Source of the DNA: Aquisphaera insulae
GTDB lineage: Bacteria > Planctomycetota > Planctomycetia > Isosphaerales > Isosphaeraceae
NCBI RefSeq assembly: GCF_011064615.1
Contig: NZ_JAALJH010000047.1
Span: forward strand, 1 to 64,000
Reading direction: 5' to 3'
Length of the DNA stretch: 64,000 nt
This document shows positions 6,452-13,860 of this stretch, in pieces. Both the position numbers and the translations under genes were made by a program. Every line of letters starts with the position of its first letter. The stretch's first letter is position 1. The notes beneath the pieces were generated by a model. That model was not told the origin of the DNA, did no database searches, and saw only the letters and a program-made list of their open reading frames with translations.

Positions 6452-7252
6452 ATGCTGGGGGCGATCGCGGGCGACATCATCGGATCGGTGTACGAGGGCA
6501 AGAAGCGGTGGCTGGTGGAGCGGTCCCCCGACTTCCAGCCGCTGTTCGCGCCGAAGGCCCGCTTCACCGATGATACGGTGCTCACCGCGGCCGTCGCCGA
6601 CTCGCTGCTCCACGGCGGTGACCTGGCCGGCGTCTTGAAAGACTACTTCTGGCGCTATCCGGGTGCCGGCTTCGGTAGCGACTTCAAGGCCTGGGCGGCG
6701 TCCGAAGAAACCGGTCCGTACAACAGTTGGGGCAACGGCTCAGCCATGCGTGTCAGCCCCGTCGCCTGGGCATTCGACACATTCGATGAAGCCTTACATC
6801 GGGCGAAGGAGACCGCGCGGGTCACGCACAATCATCCCGAGGGCATCAAGGGTGCACAGGCGACGGTGACGGCGATCTTCCTCGCCCGAAAGGGCGCGGC
6901 CAGATGGGAAATCCAGGAGGAAGTGGAGCGACGGTTCCATTACGACCTGTCGTTCCGCCTGGATGACATTCGCCCCTTCTACTCATTCGATTCCTCGTGT
7001 CAGGGGACGGTTCCCCAGGCGATCGTCGCCTTCCTGGAGTCGACCGACTTCGAGAGCGCCGTCCGGTTGGCCATTTCGTTGGGCGGAGACTCTGATACGT
7101 TAGCCTGCGTCGCGGGCAGCATCGCGGCGGCATTTTATGGAGGTGTCCCCGACTCGATCCGCCAACAGGCTCTGGCACACCTGGACGAGCATCTGGTCGA
7201 TGTCCTGACCGAATTCGAAGGCCGTTACCCCGAGTCGGCAGGCGCCGCCTAA
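6452..7252 (+). CDS. Cassette 14: ADP-ribosylglycohydrolase family protein
   Basis: A 266-residue protein of the ARH/DraG family, which removes ADP-ribose from modified proteins or related substrates using two Mg ions. All signature parts are present: MLGAIAGDIIGSVYEG at the start, FTDDT (metal ligands) at about 32-36, SWGNGSAMRVSP, HNHPEG, and LGGDSDT near the end. The ATG at 6452 matches the usual family start; an earlier ATG falls in the attC core. Length is normal. The stop lies in the GCCTAAC core of attC 13. It may reverse a toxin- or phage-derived modification (inference). Confidence 0.9.
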   Translation: MLGAIAGDIIGSVYEGKKRWLVERSPDFQPLFAPKARFTDDTVLTAAVADSLLHGGDLAGVLKDYFWRYPGAGFGSDFKAWAASEETGPYNSWGNGSAMRVSPVAWAFDTFDEALHRAKETARVTHNHPEGIKGAQATVTAIFLARKGAARWEIQEEVERRFHYDLSFRLDDIRPFYSFDSSCQGTVPQAIVAFLESTDFESAVRLAISLGGDSDTLACVAGSIAAAFYGGVPDSIRQQALAHLDEHLVDVLTEFEGRYPESAGAA

Positions 7253-7344
7253 CCTCGCGATGCAGCGGCTCCTGCCCGCCGCGGCGATCATCGCGCCATC
7301 CTGGCCGTCTCGGCGTGCCGGTCCGCTGGGCCTGGTCGCCGGAC
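7247..7344 (+). repeat. attC site 13 (3' core degraded)
   Basis: 5' core GCCTAAC intact, 3' core reads GCCGGAC instead of GTTAGGC. The outer arm ggtccgctgggcctggtc is retained. Confidence 0.7.
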
Positions 7345-7371
7345 ACCTTCCCCAACAAGAGGAATATCGGC

Positions 7372-7800
7372 ATGTCAAAAACGATCACCATCAGCCTGCC
7401 CGTGACGAACCTCGATCGATCCAGGGCGTTCTATTCCGCCCTCGGCTTCGAGCCCAACCCGGATTTCTCCGACCCCACGGCGGCGATGATGGTCTGGAGC
7501 GAGAACATCAGCGTCATGCTGCTAACCCACGACAGGTGGCGAACGTTTACCACTCGCCCGATCCCTCCGAACACCTCAAGTGAGGTCGCACTGAATATCT
7601 CGTGCGAGTCACGCCAGGCTGTGGATGCCATGGCCGAATCCGCGGGCCGAAATTGCGGGACGACCGACATCAACCCCGTCGAAGATCACGGCACCATGTA
7701 CGGCCGGGACTTCTGCGACCCGGACGGACATGTGTGGGGCGCCATGTGGTTGGACGCCGATGCCGGGCCAAACGGGTGCAACCCCTCGTCGGGCACCTGA
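7372..7800 (+). CDS. Cassette 15: VOC/glyoxalase-fold protein
   Basis: A 142-residue protein of the vicinal-oxygen-chelate superfamily: SLPVTNLDRSRAFYSALGF at the start, MMVWSENISVMLL, and FCDPDGHVWGAMW near the end. The subgroup resembles glyoxalase/bleomycin-resistance-like small proteins. Substrate is unknown. The ATG at 7372 has AGAGGA about nine bases upstream. Expected metal ligands are only partly conserved, so enzymatic activity is uncertain. Confidence 0.88.
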   Translation: MSKTITISLPVTNLDRSRAFYSALGFEPNPDFSDPTAAMMVWSENISVMLLTHDRWRTFTTRPIPPNTSSEVALNISCESRQAVDAMAESAGRNCGTTDINPVEDHGTMYGRDFCDPDGHVWGAMWLDADAGPNGCNPSSGT

Positions 7801-7854
7801 CAATTCACCCTGGCCGACGCCGCGTCACGGCGGGGCTTGATCCGGGCGATAGGC
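7801..7854 (+). repeat. Eroded attC remnant
   Basis: A short palindromic stretch (gccgacgccgcgtcacggcggggc) ends with GATAGGCGGC at 7848, like the GTTAGGCGGC that ends intact sites. Inferred decayed attC. Confidence 0.4.
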
Positions 7855-7866
7855 GGCAAGGACCGT

Positions 7867-8181
7867 ATGGCGTCTCCAGAGCTGCAAGAACGTTGGCGCA
7901 GGACGGCGGAGCTTCTTCGCGACGCTCGTTCGCATCTCTCCGAGGCTGCCGAAGGAATCGGCGCCGACGAGATTGCGGAGTTCGAGGATCACCTCGGCCA
8001 CAACGAACTGGAACTGGCCTTGGACTCATTGGAGTCGGCCGTTTTCCGCTCCGGGCTCGAGTCTTCTCGCATCCTTGAATTCCTCATATCAGCGGCCGAG
8101 AGCATGGATCTGCAGCGTCACGTGGCCCGTTATCGTTCTGTCATCGGATCGACACGGCAGGACACGGGGCAGGGATGGTAG
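7867..8181 (+). CDS. Cassette 16: helical hypothetical protein
   Basis: A 104-residue, mainly helical, acidic protein (ERWRRTAELLRDARSHLSEA, EIAEFEDHLGHNELELALDSL, helix ending SAAESMDLQRHVARY). Similar short unnamed proteins occur as cassette cargo, but I cannot assign a family. The ATG at 7867 has AAGGA eight bases upstream and is preferred to an in-frame ATG at 7837 (which is ATC-like context inside the remnant). Confidence 0.7.
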   Translation: MASPELQERWRRTAELLRDARSHLSEAAEGIGADEIAEFEDHLGHNELELALDSLESAVFRSGLESSRILEFLISAAESMDLQRHVARYRSVIGSTRQDTGQGW

Positions 8182-8396
8182 CGCCGGCCACCGCGATGAT
8201 GCCGGCCAACCTGGTAAGTGCCTGGCCACCGACATCCCGACATCGTCGCTTTCGCGACCTCGTTCTCCGAGGAGAGACAACCGGCCATGGCCACTCTGGG
8301 CCTGATTCGGCCGGCGGGGTATGCTGGCTGGGGGTGAATTCGCCGCGATGCCGGCGAGGCCCCAGCCACGGAGAGACGGTGTCGTGGGGGGATGTG

Positions 8397-8609
8397 ATGT
8401 CGCTCGCAGAATTGCTGCCCGTCGCCCGGAAACTGTCGCGGGTGGAGAAGCTCCGGCTCATCCAGGTTCTCGCGGCTGACCTGGCCGAGGCCGACGATCC
8501 TGCTCGGCTGACGTCGGAGGCAGCGTACCCGGTCTGGTCTCCCTTGCACGCCCACGAGGCTGCCGCGGTCCTCCTGAACGTCCTCGAGGCCGAACGGGGG
8601 CGATCGTGA
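8397..8609 (+). CDS. Small partner protein upstream of retropepsin-like protease
   Basis: A 70-residue protein: MSLAELLPVARKLSRVEKLRLIQVL helix, an acidic LAEADDP segment, then YPVWSPLHAHEAAAVLLNVLEAE. The N-terminal helix-plus-linker layout resembles antitoxin-like small proteins; I recall such proteins beside aspartic-protease genes in cyanobacteria. It overlaps the next gene by four bases (GTGA), so the two are translationally coupled. GGGGGG lies upstream of the ATG as ribosome site. The 215 bases before it carry no gene that I can support. Confidence 0.72.
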   Translation: MSLAELLPVARKLSRVEKLRLIQVLAADLAEADDPARLTSEAAYPVWSPLHAHEAAAVLLNVLEAERGRS

Positions 8610-9031
8610 CCGTCGCCGGAGAGTCCTATCCCTTCGTCGAACGAGATCTCGGGTTGGGTGCGGCCAGCCTGGCCCCGATGCTTCCCATCACCCTGATCGG
8701 GGCGAACACGATCAAGGTGTCGGGCCTCCTGGATACTGGAGCAACCGTCAATGTCCTACCCTACTCGATCGGCGAGCAACTGGGTGCGGTCTGGGACCAA
8801 CAGACCACGCCCGTGACCCTGAGCGGCAATCTCGCGGCCTGCGAGGCAAGGGCGCTGATGGCGACCGCTCAGGTTGGAGCCTTCCCTCCGATTCGGCTCG
8901 TCTTTGCCTGGACCCGAAGCGACGCGGTGCCCATACTCCTGGGTCAGGTCAACTTCTTCATGGAGTTCGACGTCTGCTTCTTTCGATCGCGATCCTTGTT
9001 CGAGATTCGACCGAGGGCGCCTGACGCATAA
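8606..9031 (+). CDS. Retropepsin-like aspartic protease
   Basis: A 141-residue soluble protein with a retroviral-type aspartic protease domain: GLLDTGATVNVLP at residues 40-52 (Asp43 catalytic), followed by flap-like and strand segments, and ending in VPILLGQVNFFMEFDV. Such proteins act as dimers. Start is GTG overlapping the stop of the small gene before it. Cleavage of the partner or of another target is an inference. The gene ends at a degraded attC, so the pair may be a single two-gene cassette. Confidence 0.82.
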   Translation: MTVAGESYPFVERDLGLGAASLAPMLPITLIGANTIKVSGLLDTGATVNVLPYSIGEQLGAVWDQQTTPVTLSGNLAACEARALMATAQVGAFPPIRLVFAWTRSDAVPILLGQVNFFMEFDVCFFRSRSLFEIRPRAPDA

Positions 9032-9120
9032 ACGTGCACTTCCATATCGCCACCGCGGCGCCTTCCGCGCCAACATCGGATTTCGCGACGGTGCTGGTCC
9101 GTCAGGTTGGGTCGTGAGGT
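9019..9120 (+). repeat. attC site 14 (degraded cores)
   Basis: 5' core GCCTGAC, 3' core GTGAGGT. Arms caccgcggcg and cgacggtgctggtccgtcagg partly pair. Confidence 0.65.
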
Positions 9121-9138
9121 CGCCGGGAGCTTCCGCAA

Positions 9139-9540
9139 ATGCTCGCACTTGGCCCGATGCCCGAGGCCGTCCGCGTGGCTGTCCGCCGACTCGTCGCCGA
9201 GGCTCGTAGGGAGCAACCGGGCTGCGACGTCCGCCTCGGCCTCCTGCTGTCCGGCGGGCCGTCGGGGTGCAGCTACCTCGACGCCGAGGGTGAGGTCTGG
9301 AACTGGTCAGCCTGGGACGAGACGATCGAACGGGTCGAGGACGGCCCCCTTAAAGTCGGCCTCGTCGCCATCGCGGCCGATCGGGTGCCCGAGCTGGCCG
9401 CGTGGCTGCCGCGCCCGCCGGCCGGGGCGGCGACGTGCGGCCCCTGTGCGGGCGGCGGCTGGTTGCTGCCGCCCTGGCCGCGAGTACAATGCCCGGAGTG
9501 TTCGGGCCTGGGATGGGTGCCGCCGGAGGGCGCCCCTTGA
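9139..9540 (+). CDS. Cassette 17: hypothetical protein with C-terminal zinc-finger-like motif
   Basis: A 133-residue protein. The C-terminus has CGPCAGGGW and CPECSGLGW, two CxxCxGxG-like motifs as in DnaJ-type zinc fingers. The N-terminal half is an alpha/beta region (LGLLLSGGPSGCSYLDAEGEVW). GGGAG lies eight bases before the ATG; MPEAV at 9157 is an alternative start. Function unknown. Confidence 0.72.
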   Translation: MLALGPMPEAVRVAVRRLVAEARREQPGCDVRLGLLLSGGPSGCSYLDAEGEVWNWSAWDETIERVEDGPLKVGLVAIAADRVPELAAWLPRPPAGAATCGPCAGGGWLLPPWPRVQCPECSGLGWVPPEGAP

Positions 9541-9635
9541 TCTCGCGGAAGAGCGGTCCCACCCCACCGCTACCGTTACTCCTCAATCGTTTCTCGGCCC
9601 GGCAGTGCAGGTCCGATGAGCCTGGGGCGTCGGGC
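9536..9635 (+). repeat. attC site 15 (degraded)
   Basis: 5' core CCTTGAT, 3' core GTCGGGC. Retains a gcaggtccgatgagcctgg segment typical of the right arm. Confidence 0.55.
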
Positions 9636-9650
9636 GGATTGGAGGCGACG

Positions 9651-9989
9651 ATGGGGGCGGATGCGTTCCACGTCTGCTACGGTCTTCGCTGGGAGTTCGA
9701 TGCTACCGACAAGGCCGTCGTGGACCTCCTCGAACGGCGGAGTGACCCACGCCAGCTCGCGGCCAGACTCCATCGCCTCGATCTCTGGTGGGGCACCACA
9801 TCGGAGGACGGAATCGGCTTCCTGCTCGTCGGCAAGCTGGTCGGCCGCTTCGGTTGGGAGGGCGAGCGGTCCGCTCAACTCGACGATCCCAAGGCCGCTC
9901 GCCTCGCGGATGAGGTCCGACTGCGACTTCGGGCGGCCGGATTCACGGACGAGCCGGCCTGGCTCTTCCAGTTCGAGCCGGATCCCTGA
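9651..9989 (+). CDS. Cassette 18: hypothetical protein
   Basis: A 112-residue soluble protein: FHVCYGLRWEF start, ARLHRLDLWWGTTS, then IGFLLVGKLVGRFGWEGE and a C-terminal LRLRAAGFTDEPAWLFQFEPD. I recall similar unnamed proteins in many bacteria. The ATG at 9651 has GGAGG about seven bases upstream. The frame open further left passes through the previous gene and is ignored. Confidence 0.75.
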   Translation: MGADAFHVCYGLRWEFDATDKAVVDLLERRSDPRQLAARLHRLDLWWGTTSEDGIGFLLVGKLVGRFGWEGERSAQLDDPKAARLADEVRLRLRAAGFTDEPAWLFQFEPDP

Positions 9990-9990
9990 T

Positions 9991-10088
9991 GGCCAACCTC
10001 GCGCCGCCGCGAACCCCGCACCGACGCCGCGCGTCCGGTTTCATGAGCTTCGCTCGGCGGGTTGGTCCACCGAGCTCCCGTGTTCGGC
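9991..10088 (+). repeat. attC site 16 (degraded 3' core)
   Basis: 5' core GGCCAAC, 3' core GTTCGGC. Arms ccgcgaaccccgc and gggttggtccaccgag partly pair. Confidence 0.65.
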
Positions 10089-10104
10089 GGCGGGAACCTC
10101 ACCG

Positions 10105-10530
10105 ATGGTAAGTGCCCTGCTCGACGAGACGCTCGCGGCCATCGCATCCGAGCGCGGGGGCGGATTCAACCGCAGCTTCTCCCTCGCGAGTGATCTGCTC
10201 GCCGAGTACGGCGAACCTCGCCTCGCGGAGCGGCTGATCACCGACATCCCGCCCACGGTACCCTGGGAAGTCGTCGCCGACCTGCTCGGGATCCTGAGCT
10301 GGACGACGAGCGACAACGGCTCGGCGAGCTTTCGAACCGCCGAGCGCTGGCTGAGGGAGGCCACCGACCTGCGACGCATCCTCATCGCCCTCAACCTGGA
10401 TGTCTATCCGTTCCTCGACTCGAAGGAGATGGAGCGTGTTCTACTCCGGGTCGCGGATCGGCATCCCGAGGCATCCGGCAGGTGCCGCGAGCTGATCGCT
10501 GCACGTCGTCGCGAAGGTGGCGGCTCCTGA
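10105..10530 (+). CDS. Cassette 19: helical hypothetical protein
   Basis: A 141-residue, predominantly helical protein with a HEAT-like rhythm of amphipathic helices (LLDETLAAIASERG, LASDLLAEYGEPRLAERLI, WEVVADLLGILSW, ERWLREATDLRRILIAL, EMERVLLRVADRH). Family not recognised. The ATG at 10105 follows the attC core by 17 bases. It is followed by an eroded attC-like stretch (10531-10590) with no usable 3' core. Confidence 0.72.
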   Translation: MVSALLDETLAAIASERGGGFNRSFSLASDLLAEYGEPRLAERLITDIPPTVPWEVVADLLGILSWTTSDNGSASFRTAERWLREATDLRRILIALNLDVYPFLDSKEMERVLLRVADRHPEASGRCRELIAARRREGGGS

Positions 10531-10638
10531 CGTCACGCCGAGGCGGACGCGGCCCGCCCCGCCGGTCTTCCTGCTACGATGGACTTGCCGGACGGGGCAA
10601 GCCCCTGAACGATGCCATCGGGGAGCGGAGGTCGAGAG

Positions 10639-11103
10639 ATGATGACGTACCTGGCGACGATGTTCCGCTACACGGCCTGGGCCGACCTGAGGACGCTCGC
10701 GGCCCTGCGTGCCGCGCCCGCCGCCCACGCCGAGGCCGTGCCGCTGCTGGCGCACCTGCTCGCCGCGGAGCACATCTGGCTGTCGCGACTGGAGCATCGG
10801 GATCCACGCCACCCGGTCTGGCCGACACTCAGCCTCGACGAATGCGACGCGCTCGCGGCCGAGAACGCGAGCGGCTACCGGGACGTGGTCGGGCGGCTTG
10901 GCGAGCAACAACTGGACGAGGAGATTCGCTACCGCACCAGCCAGGGGCAGGAGTGGGTCACCCCGATCCTCGACATCCTCACCCAGGTGATCACCCACGG
11001 GCCTTACCATCGGGGCCAAATCGCCAGGGTCATCGGCCGGAGCGGCGGTGTGGCGGTCAACACGGACTTCATCACGTTCGCGCGGGAGGCCCCGGACGCG
11101 TGA
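10639..11103 (+). CDS. DinB-family protein
   Basis: A 154-residue four-helix protein of the DinB/YfiT-like superfamily of putative metal-dependent enzymes. The metal-binding histidine layout is visible: LLAAEHIWLSRL in the second helix and THGPYHRGQIARV in the third. Typical length. The ATG at 10639 (or 10642) has GGAGG with good spacing; an upstream ATG at 10612 lacks this. It is probably a cassette gene, but flanking attC sites are eroded. Confidence 0.85.
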   Translation: MMTYLATMFRYTAWADLRTLAALRAAPAAHAEAVPLLAHLLAAEHIWLSRLEHRDPRHPVWPTLSLDECDALAAENASGYRDVVGRLGEQQLDEEIRYRTSQGQEWVTPILDILTQVITHGPYHRGQIARVIGRSGGVAVNTDFITFAREAPDA

Positions 11104-11176
11104 GAGCAGGCCGGACCATCCCTTCGAGATTCCTGGACCACCCCGCCCCCGTGACTGCCGAGCTTCTTCCCGAGGC
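11104..11176 (+). repeat. Eroded attC remnant
   Basis: The segment ends with gccgagcttcttcCCGAGGCGGC, which aligns with the ctgagcttggtcGTTAGGCGGC end of intact sites. The 5' half is not recognisable. Confidence 0.4.
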
Positions 11177-11185
11177 GGCAACTCC

Positions 11186-11545
11186 ATGATCGGCTTCCTC
11201 CGCGCCTTGTTGCGTCGCCTTCGCCGTGGGACGCCGGAGCCTGCCCTGGTGGTCTCCGACGCGGGCGTGACGCTGCTCGATGGCGACCGTCCTTGCGACC
11301 GATTCGCCTGGAGCGAGGTCCGGGAGATCGCCACCTTCAAGCGCGACTTCGGCACCTGGGATGACATCCGCCTGGCCTTCCGACTCGACGACGGCTGGGT
11401 CGAGGTCAGCGAGGAGTCCGAGGGCTGGTCGTCATTGACATCCGCCCTCGAGAGCCACTTCCCGACGATTCCGCCCGACTGGTATCGGGCGGTCATGCTG
11501 CCTCCATTCGAGACCTGCTATCGTGTCCTGTACAGGGGGGACTGA
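11186..11545 (+). CDS. Cassette 20: hypothetical protein (PH-like pattern)
   Basis: A 119-residue protein with a short basic N-terminus (FLRALLRRLRRG) and a beta-rich core: LVVSDAGVTLLD, RFAWSEVREIATFKRDFGT, IRLAFRLDDGWVEVSEES, then a helix LTSALESHFP. The pattern resembles small PH-like domains; function unknown. GAGG precedes the ATG at suitable spacing. Start chosen there since the upstream frame overlaps DinB. Confidence 0.72.
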   Translation: MIGFLRALLRRLRRGTPEPALVVSDAGVTLLDGDRPCDRFAWSEVREIATFKRDFGTWDDIRLAFRLDDGWVEVSEESEGWSSLTSALESHFPTIPPDWYRAVMLPPFETCYRVLYRGD

Positions 11546-11625
11546 CCTTGCGCATCGATGACGTCAGGAGCCGGACGGGCATGATCCGCGACGGCGAGCT
11601 CCTGAACGAACGACGGTGATCCGTC

Positions 11626-11720
11626 GCCTTACCCCTGCGTTGCAGCGGCCCCGCGGGCGCGTTAGGGTCGTCGGAACGGTCCCAGACCGTGACCTGGCGC
11701 GCTCAACTTGAATATTGGGC
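11626..11720 (+). repeat. attC site 17, last recognisable (degraded)
   Basis: 5' core GCCTTAC and 3' core ATTGGGC; contains ctgcgttgcagcgg like the common left arm. This marks the right end of the recognisable array. Confidence 0.55.
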
Positions 11721-11736
11721 TGGAGGACTTCGCGGC

Positions 11737-12309
11737 GTGGAGTCGTACAGGATCTGGCAGGCAGGCGGACCCCGCGACGCCGCGTGGGTGCTGGCCTGCG
11801 ATGGCGAAATGCTCACGCTCGACGCCCCCGACGGTGAGCGGGTGCTCGAGGCCCCCGTCTCCGAGGCCCACCGGCTCGTCGGGCTGTACGACCTGTACGC
11901 CGAAGGGAAGGTCCGCCTCGACACCGCGCGCGGATCGCTGGTGTTCAGGGAGCAGTCGGATAGTGAAGCCGCCGCGAAGCGGTGGGTCGAGGCCGGCATG
12001 GCCGCCGACCCCGAGTTCCGTGCCGACCTCCGCCGCCAGTCGCTGGGTGCCATCAGGCGCGGCCTGGTGATGTTCCTGGTCGGCGGCGGGCTCTTCGGGT
12101 TGTACTGCTGGTATGCGTCCTGGGCACCCGAACCACCGCCAGAGCACTGGATTCGACGGCTCAAGTGGCCCATACACGTGGTCCTGCTGCTCCTTGTGGG
12201 CCTTGGACTCTCCGGGCCGTTTGCGGCCTACTTCGGGCTCGTGCAGTTGTCGCGGGTTCGGCGCATCGAGCGGCAGGCGGTCGCGGCCCACGGGCGGCGG
12301 GTCGGCTAG
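11737..12309 (+). CDS. Cassette 21: membrane hypothetical protein
   Basis: A 190-residue protein. The first about 100 residues are soluble and mixed (ESYRIWQAGGPRDAAWVLAC, VSEAHRLVGLYDLYAEGKVRL); two membrane helices follow (about 112-130 and 147-170), with a basic C-terminal tail. No family recognised. The GTG start at 11737 is chosen since GGAGG lies nine bases upstream; the frame is open into the attC on the left. No attC follows, so this may be the last cassette or ordinary chromosome. Confidence 0.68.
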   Translation: MESYRIWQAGGPRDAAWVLACDGEMLTLDAPDGERVLEAPVSEAHRLVGLYDLYAEGKVRLDTARGSLVFREQSDSEAAAKRWVEAGMAADPEFRADLRRQSLGAIRRGLVMFLVGGGLFGLYCWYASWAPEPPPEHWIRRLKWPIHVVLLLLVGLGLSGPFAAYFGLVQLSRVRRIERQAVAAHGRRVG

Positions 12310-12554
12310 GCCGCTCCGTCGCGGCCTGGGCATGAGCCTGATCATGGCCCTGTATCCACAAGTCTGGTCGAAGATCCCCCACGATTCCTCGAACATGGAT
12401 GATCCGGAAGTCTGGCGGTCAAGACTCGCCACCATCCAGGTCCCCGACCGGCGTCGCGGCGAGGCAGCCCGGTGCGGCCGAGGCGGTCCCAGCGACGATC
12501 CGAGGTCACCCGGACGGCCTGGTTTGCTCCGCGTTATCGCCGAAAGGCGGGAGG

Positions 12555-12863
12555 GTGAAAGTGGGCTGGGCATCGGCGTACATCGAAAAGCTCCGAAGCG
12601 GCGAGCCCGTCGCGTTCCGCCCGCGGGGCAACTCGATGGAGGGAAAGATCGAGTCGGGCCAGCTCTGCACGGTCGAGCCCGTCGACGCCGCGTCCCTCCA
12701 GGTTGGCGATATCGTGCTGTGCAAGGTCAACGGACGCGAATATCTTCACCTGATCAAGGCGATCCAGGGTCATCGTTTCCAGATCGGCAACAACCGCGGC
12801 CGGATCAACGGCTGGGTGTCGGCCGGGGCGATCTACGGCCGCTGCGTGCGGATCGAATCCTGA
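12555..12863 (+). CDS. Minimal S24/LexA-like domain protein
   Basis: A 102-residue protein consisting of almost only a peptidase S24-like beta domain. Ser27 sits in RPRGNSMEGKI, where LexA/UmuD have G-[DN]-S-M, and Lys68 (HLIKAI) is 41 residues later, close to the Ser-Lys spacing of the family; VGDIVLCKVNG and FQIGNNRG strands also match. There is no DNA-binding domain. The GTG at 12555 has GGGAGG upstream. Either a self-cleaving regulator fragment or a processing protease; function uncertain. The 245 bases before it hold no gene I can support. Confidence 0.75.
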   Translation: MKVGWASAYIEKLRSGEPVAFRPRGNSMEGKIESGQLCTVEPVDAASLQVGDIVLCKVNGREYLHLIKAIQGHRFQIGNNRGRINGWVSAGAIYGRCVRIES

Positions 12864-12993
12864 GCCGACGTCCGGCCCCACGTCGCCACGGATCTCGGCC
12901 CGGCGCAGGCCGGTTCTGATACGATGAGGGGCACGCTCGGTGGCCCGATCGCCGAGCCCGATCACTCGACGGCAATCGCCCTGGAGCTCTCCG

Positions 12994-13392
12994 ATGTGGG
13001 TTCCACGAACAGAGCAGGAGGTCGCCCGGTGGCACGAGATCACGCGCCAGGACGCCCGGTCGCACGGTCTGTGGATCGCGGTCCTCGTCGGGGTTGCGGT
13101 CGTCGTGTTCAGTTCCGCCGGCCTCTACTACACGCGGGCGGGCATCCTCCTGACGCGGAACAGACTCCTCGACGGATCCTGGAGGCGTCTCATCCTGTCA
13201 GGGATTTTCGTCGCGCCAATCTCGTACTGGATCTATCGCTCCGAATCGCGGAAGGAGTTGAGCAAGGCAACGCGCCGCACGATCTGCCCGGACTGCGGCC
13301 GCGCCGGCGAGGAGCCGGTGGGGACGGCCTGCGGCGAGTGCGGACAGGCCCTCGTCCCGCAGAGCACGATGAAATGGGTCGACGAGGCGTGA
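12994..13392 (+). CDS. Membrane protein with C-terminal zinc ribbon
   Basis: A 132-residue protein with two membrane helices (about 27-45 and 68-84) and a C-terminal zinc ribbon, CPDCG then CGECG 17 residues later. The topology places the ribbon in the cytosol. Such proteins are common in planctomycetes and uncharacterised. The ATG at 12994 has GGAG eight bases upstream. Confidence 0.75.
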   Translation: MWVPRTEQEVARWHEITRQDARSHGLWIAVLVGVAVVVFSSAGLYYTRAGILLTRNRLLDGSWRRLILSGIFVAPISYWIYRSESRKELSKATRRTICPDCGRAGEEPVGTACGECGQALVPQSTMKWVDEA

Positions 13393-13489
13393 CGCGGGGA
13401 TCTGCCGGACTCCTCGCGGCGAGGATCCCGGAATGGCCGCGTCGATCGGGGATCATCCTCGGCGACTCGGCGGCGCGAGTCGTCGCCCG

Positions 13490-13706
13490 CCGGGGGCCAG
13501 GTACGACGCCGGGTTGAAGGCGAGCAGGCCGTGATGGACCGGCTTCGCCGGATCGAGCCGGATCGCCTCGCGGGAGAGGAGGCGGACGGGCACCGCGTCG
13601 GGGCTGAACGCGCCGAGCACGAGGACGCGACAGCCTGCCTCGGCCGCCTCGCGGAGCCGCAGCCGGGCGTCGCCCGGGGCGATATCGACCGAGGCGCCCC
13701 GAGACC
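13490..13706 (-). pseudogene. Internally deleted fragment of a spermidine-synthase-like gene
   Basis: Read on the minus strand this stretch encodes DARLRLREAAEAGCRVLVL, SPDAVPVRLLSREAIRL and HHGLLAFN, then jumps to ASYLAPGGRRLAP. The same blocks occur in the intact gene at 20865-23189 (matching 21172-21363 and 20902-20921), where about 250 bases lie between the last two. It is a degraded partial copy with an internal deletion and no start. DNA identity to the intact gene is obvious by eye over about 190 bases. Confidence 0.85.
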
Positions 13707-13860
13707 GCCCGGCCCCTCCATCCTGAGGCGAAGCGGGTAGATCCCGTCCCGGGTCGTCGCTTCGCGGACAAATGGGGAGGAAACTTGGAATCAACGGCCG
13801 GCGGCGCGGGACTAAGGTTGCGTTCCGTCGAGATGAGGGACCGATCGCTGGGGAGAGAAC

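Noticed and set aside
11548..11619. Tiny TTG-started open frame before the last attC
   Set aside because: Only 23 codons and no independent support.
386..11720. CRISPR-like repeat array
   Set aside because: Repeats are about 100 bp palindromes with variable sequence and spacings of 200-900 bases filled by genes, unlike CRISPR repeats and spacers.
12310..12554. Possible small gene before the S24-like gene
   Set aside because: Open frames here run into the S24-like gene in another frame and have no ribosome site.
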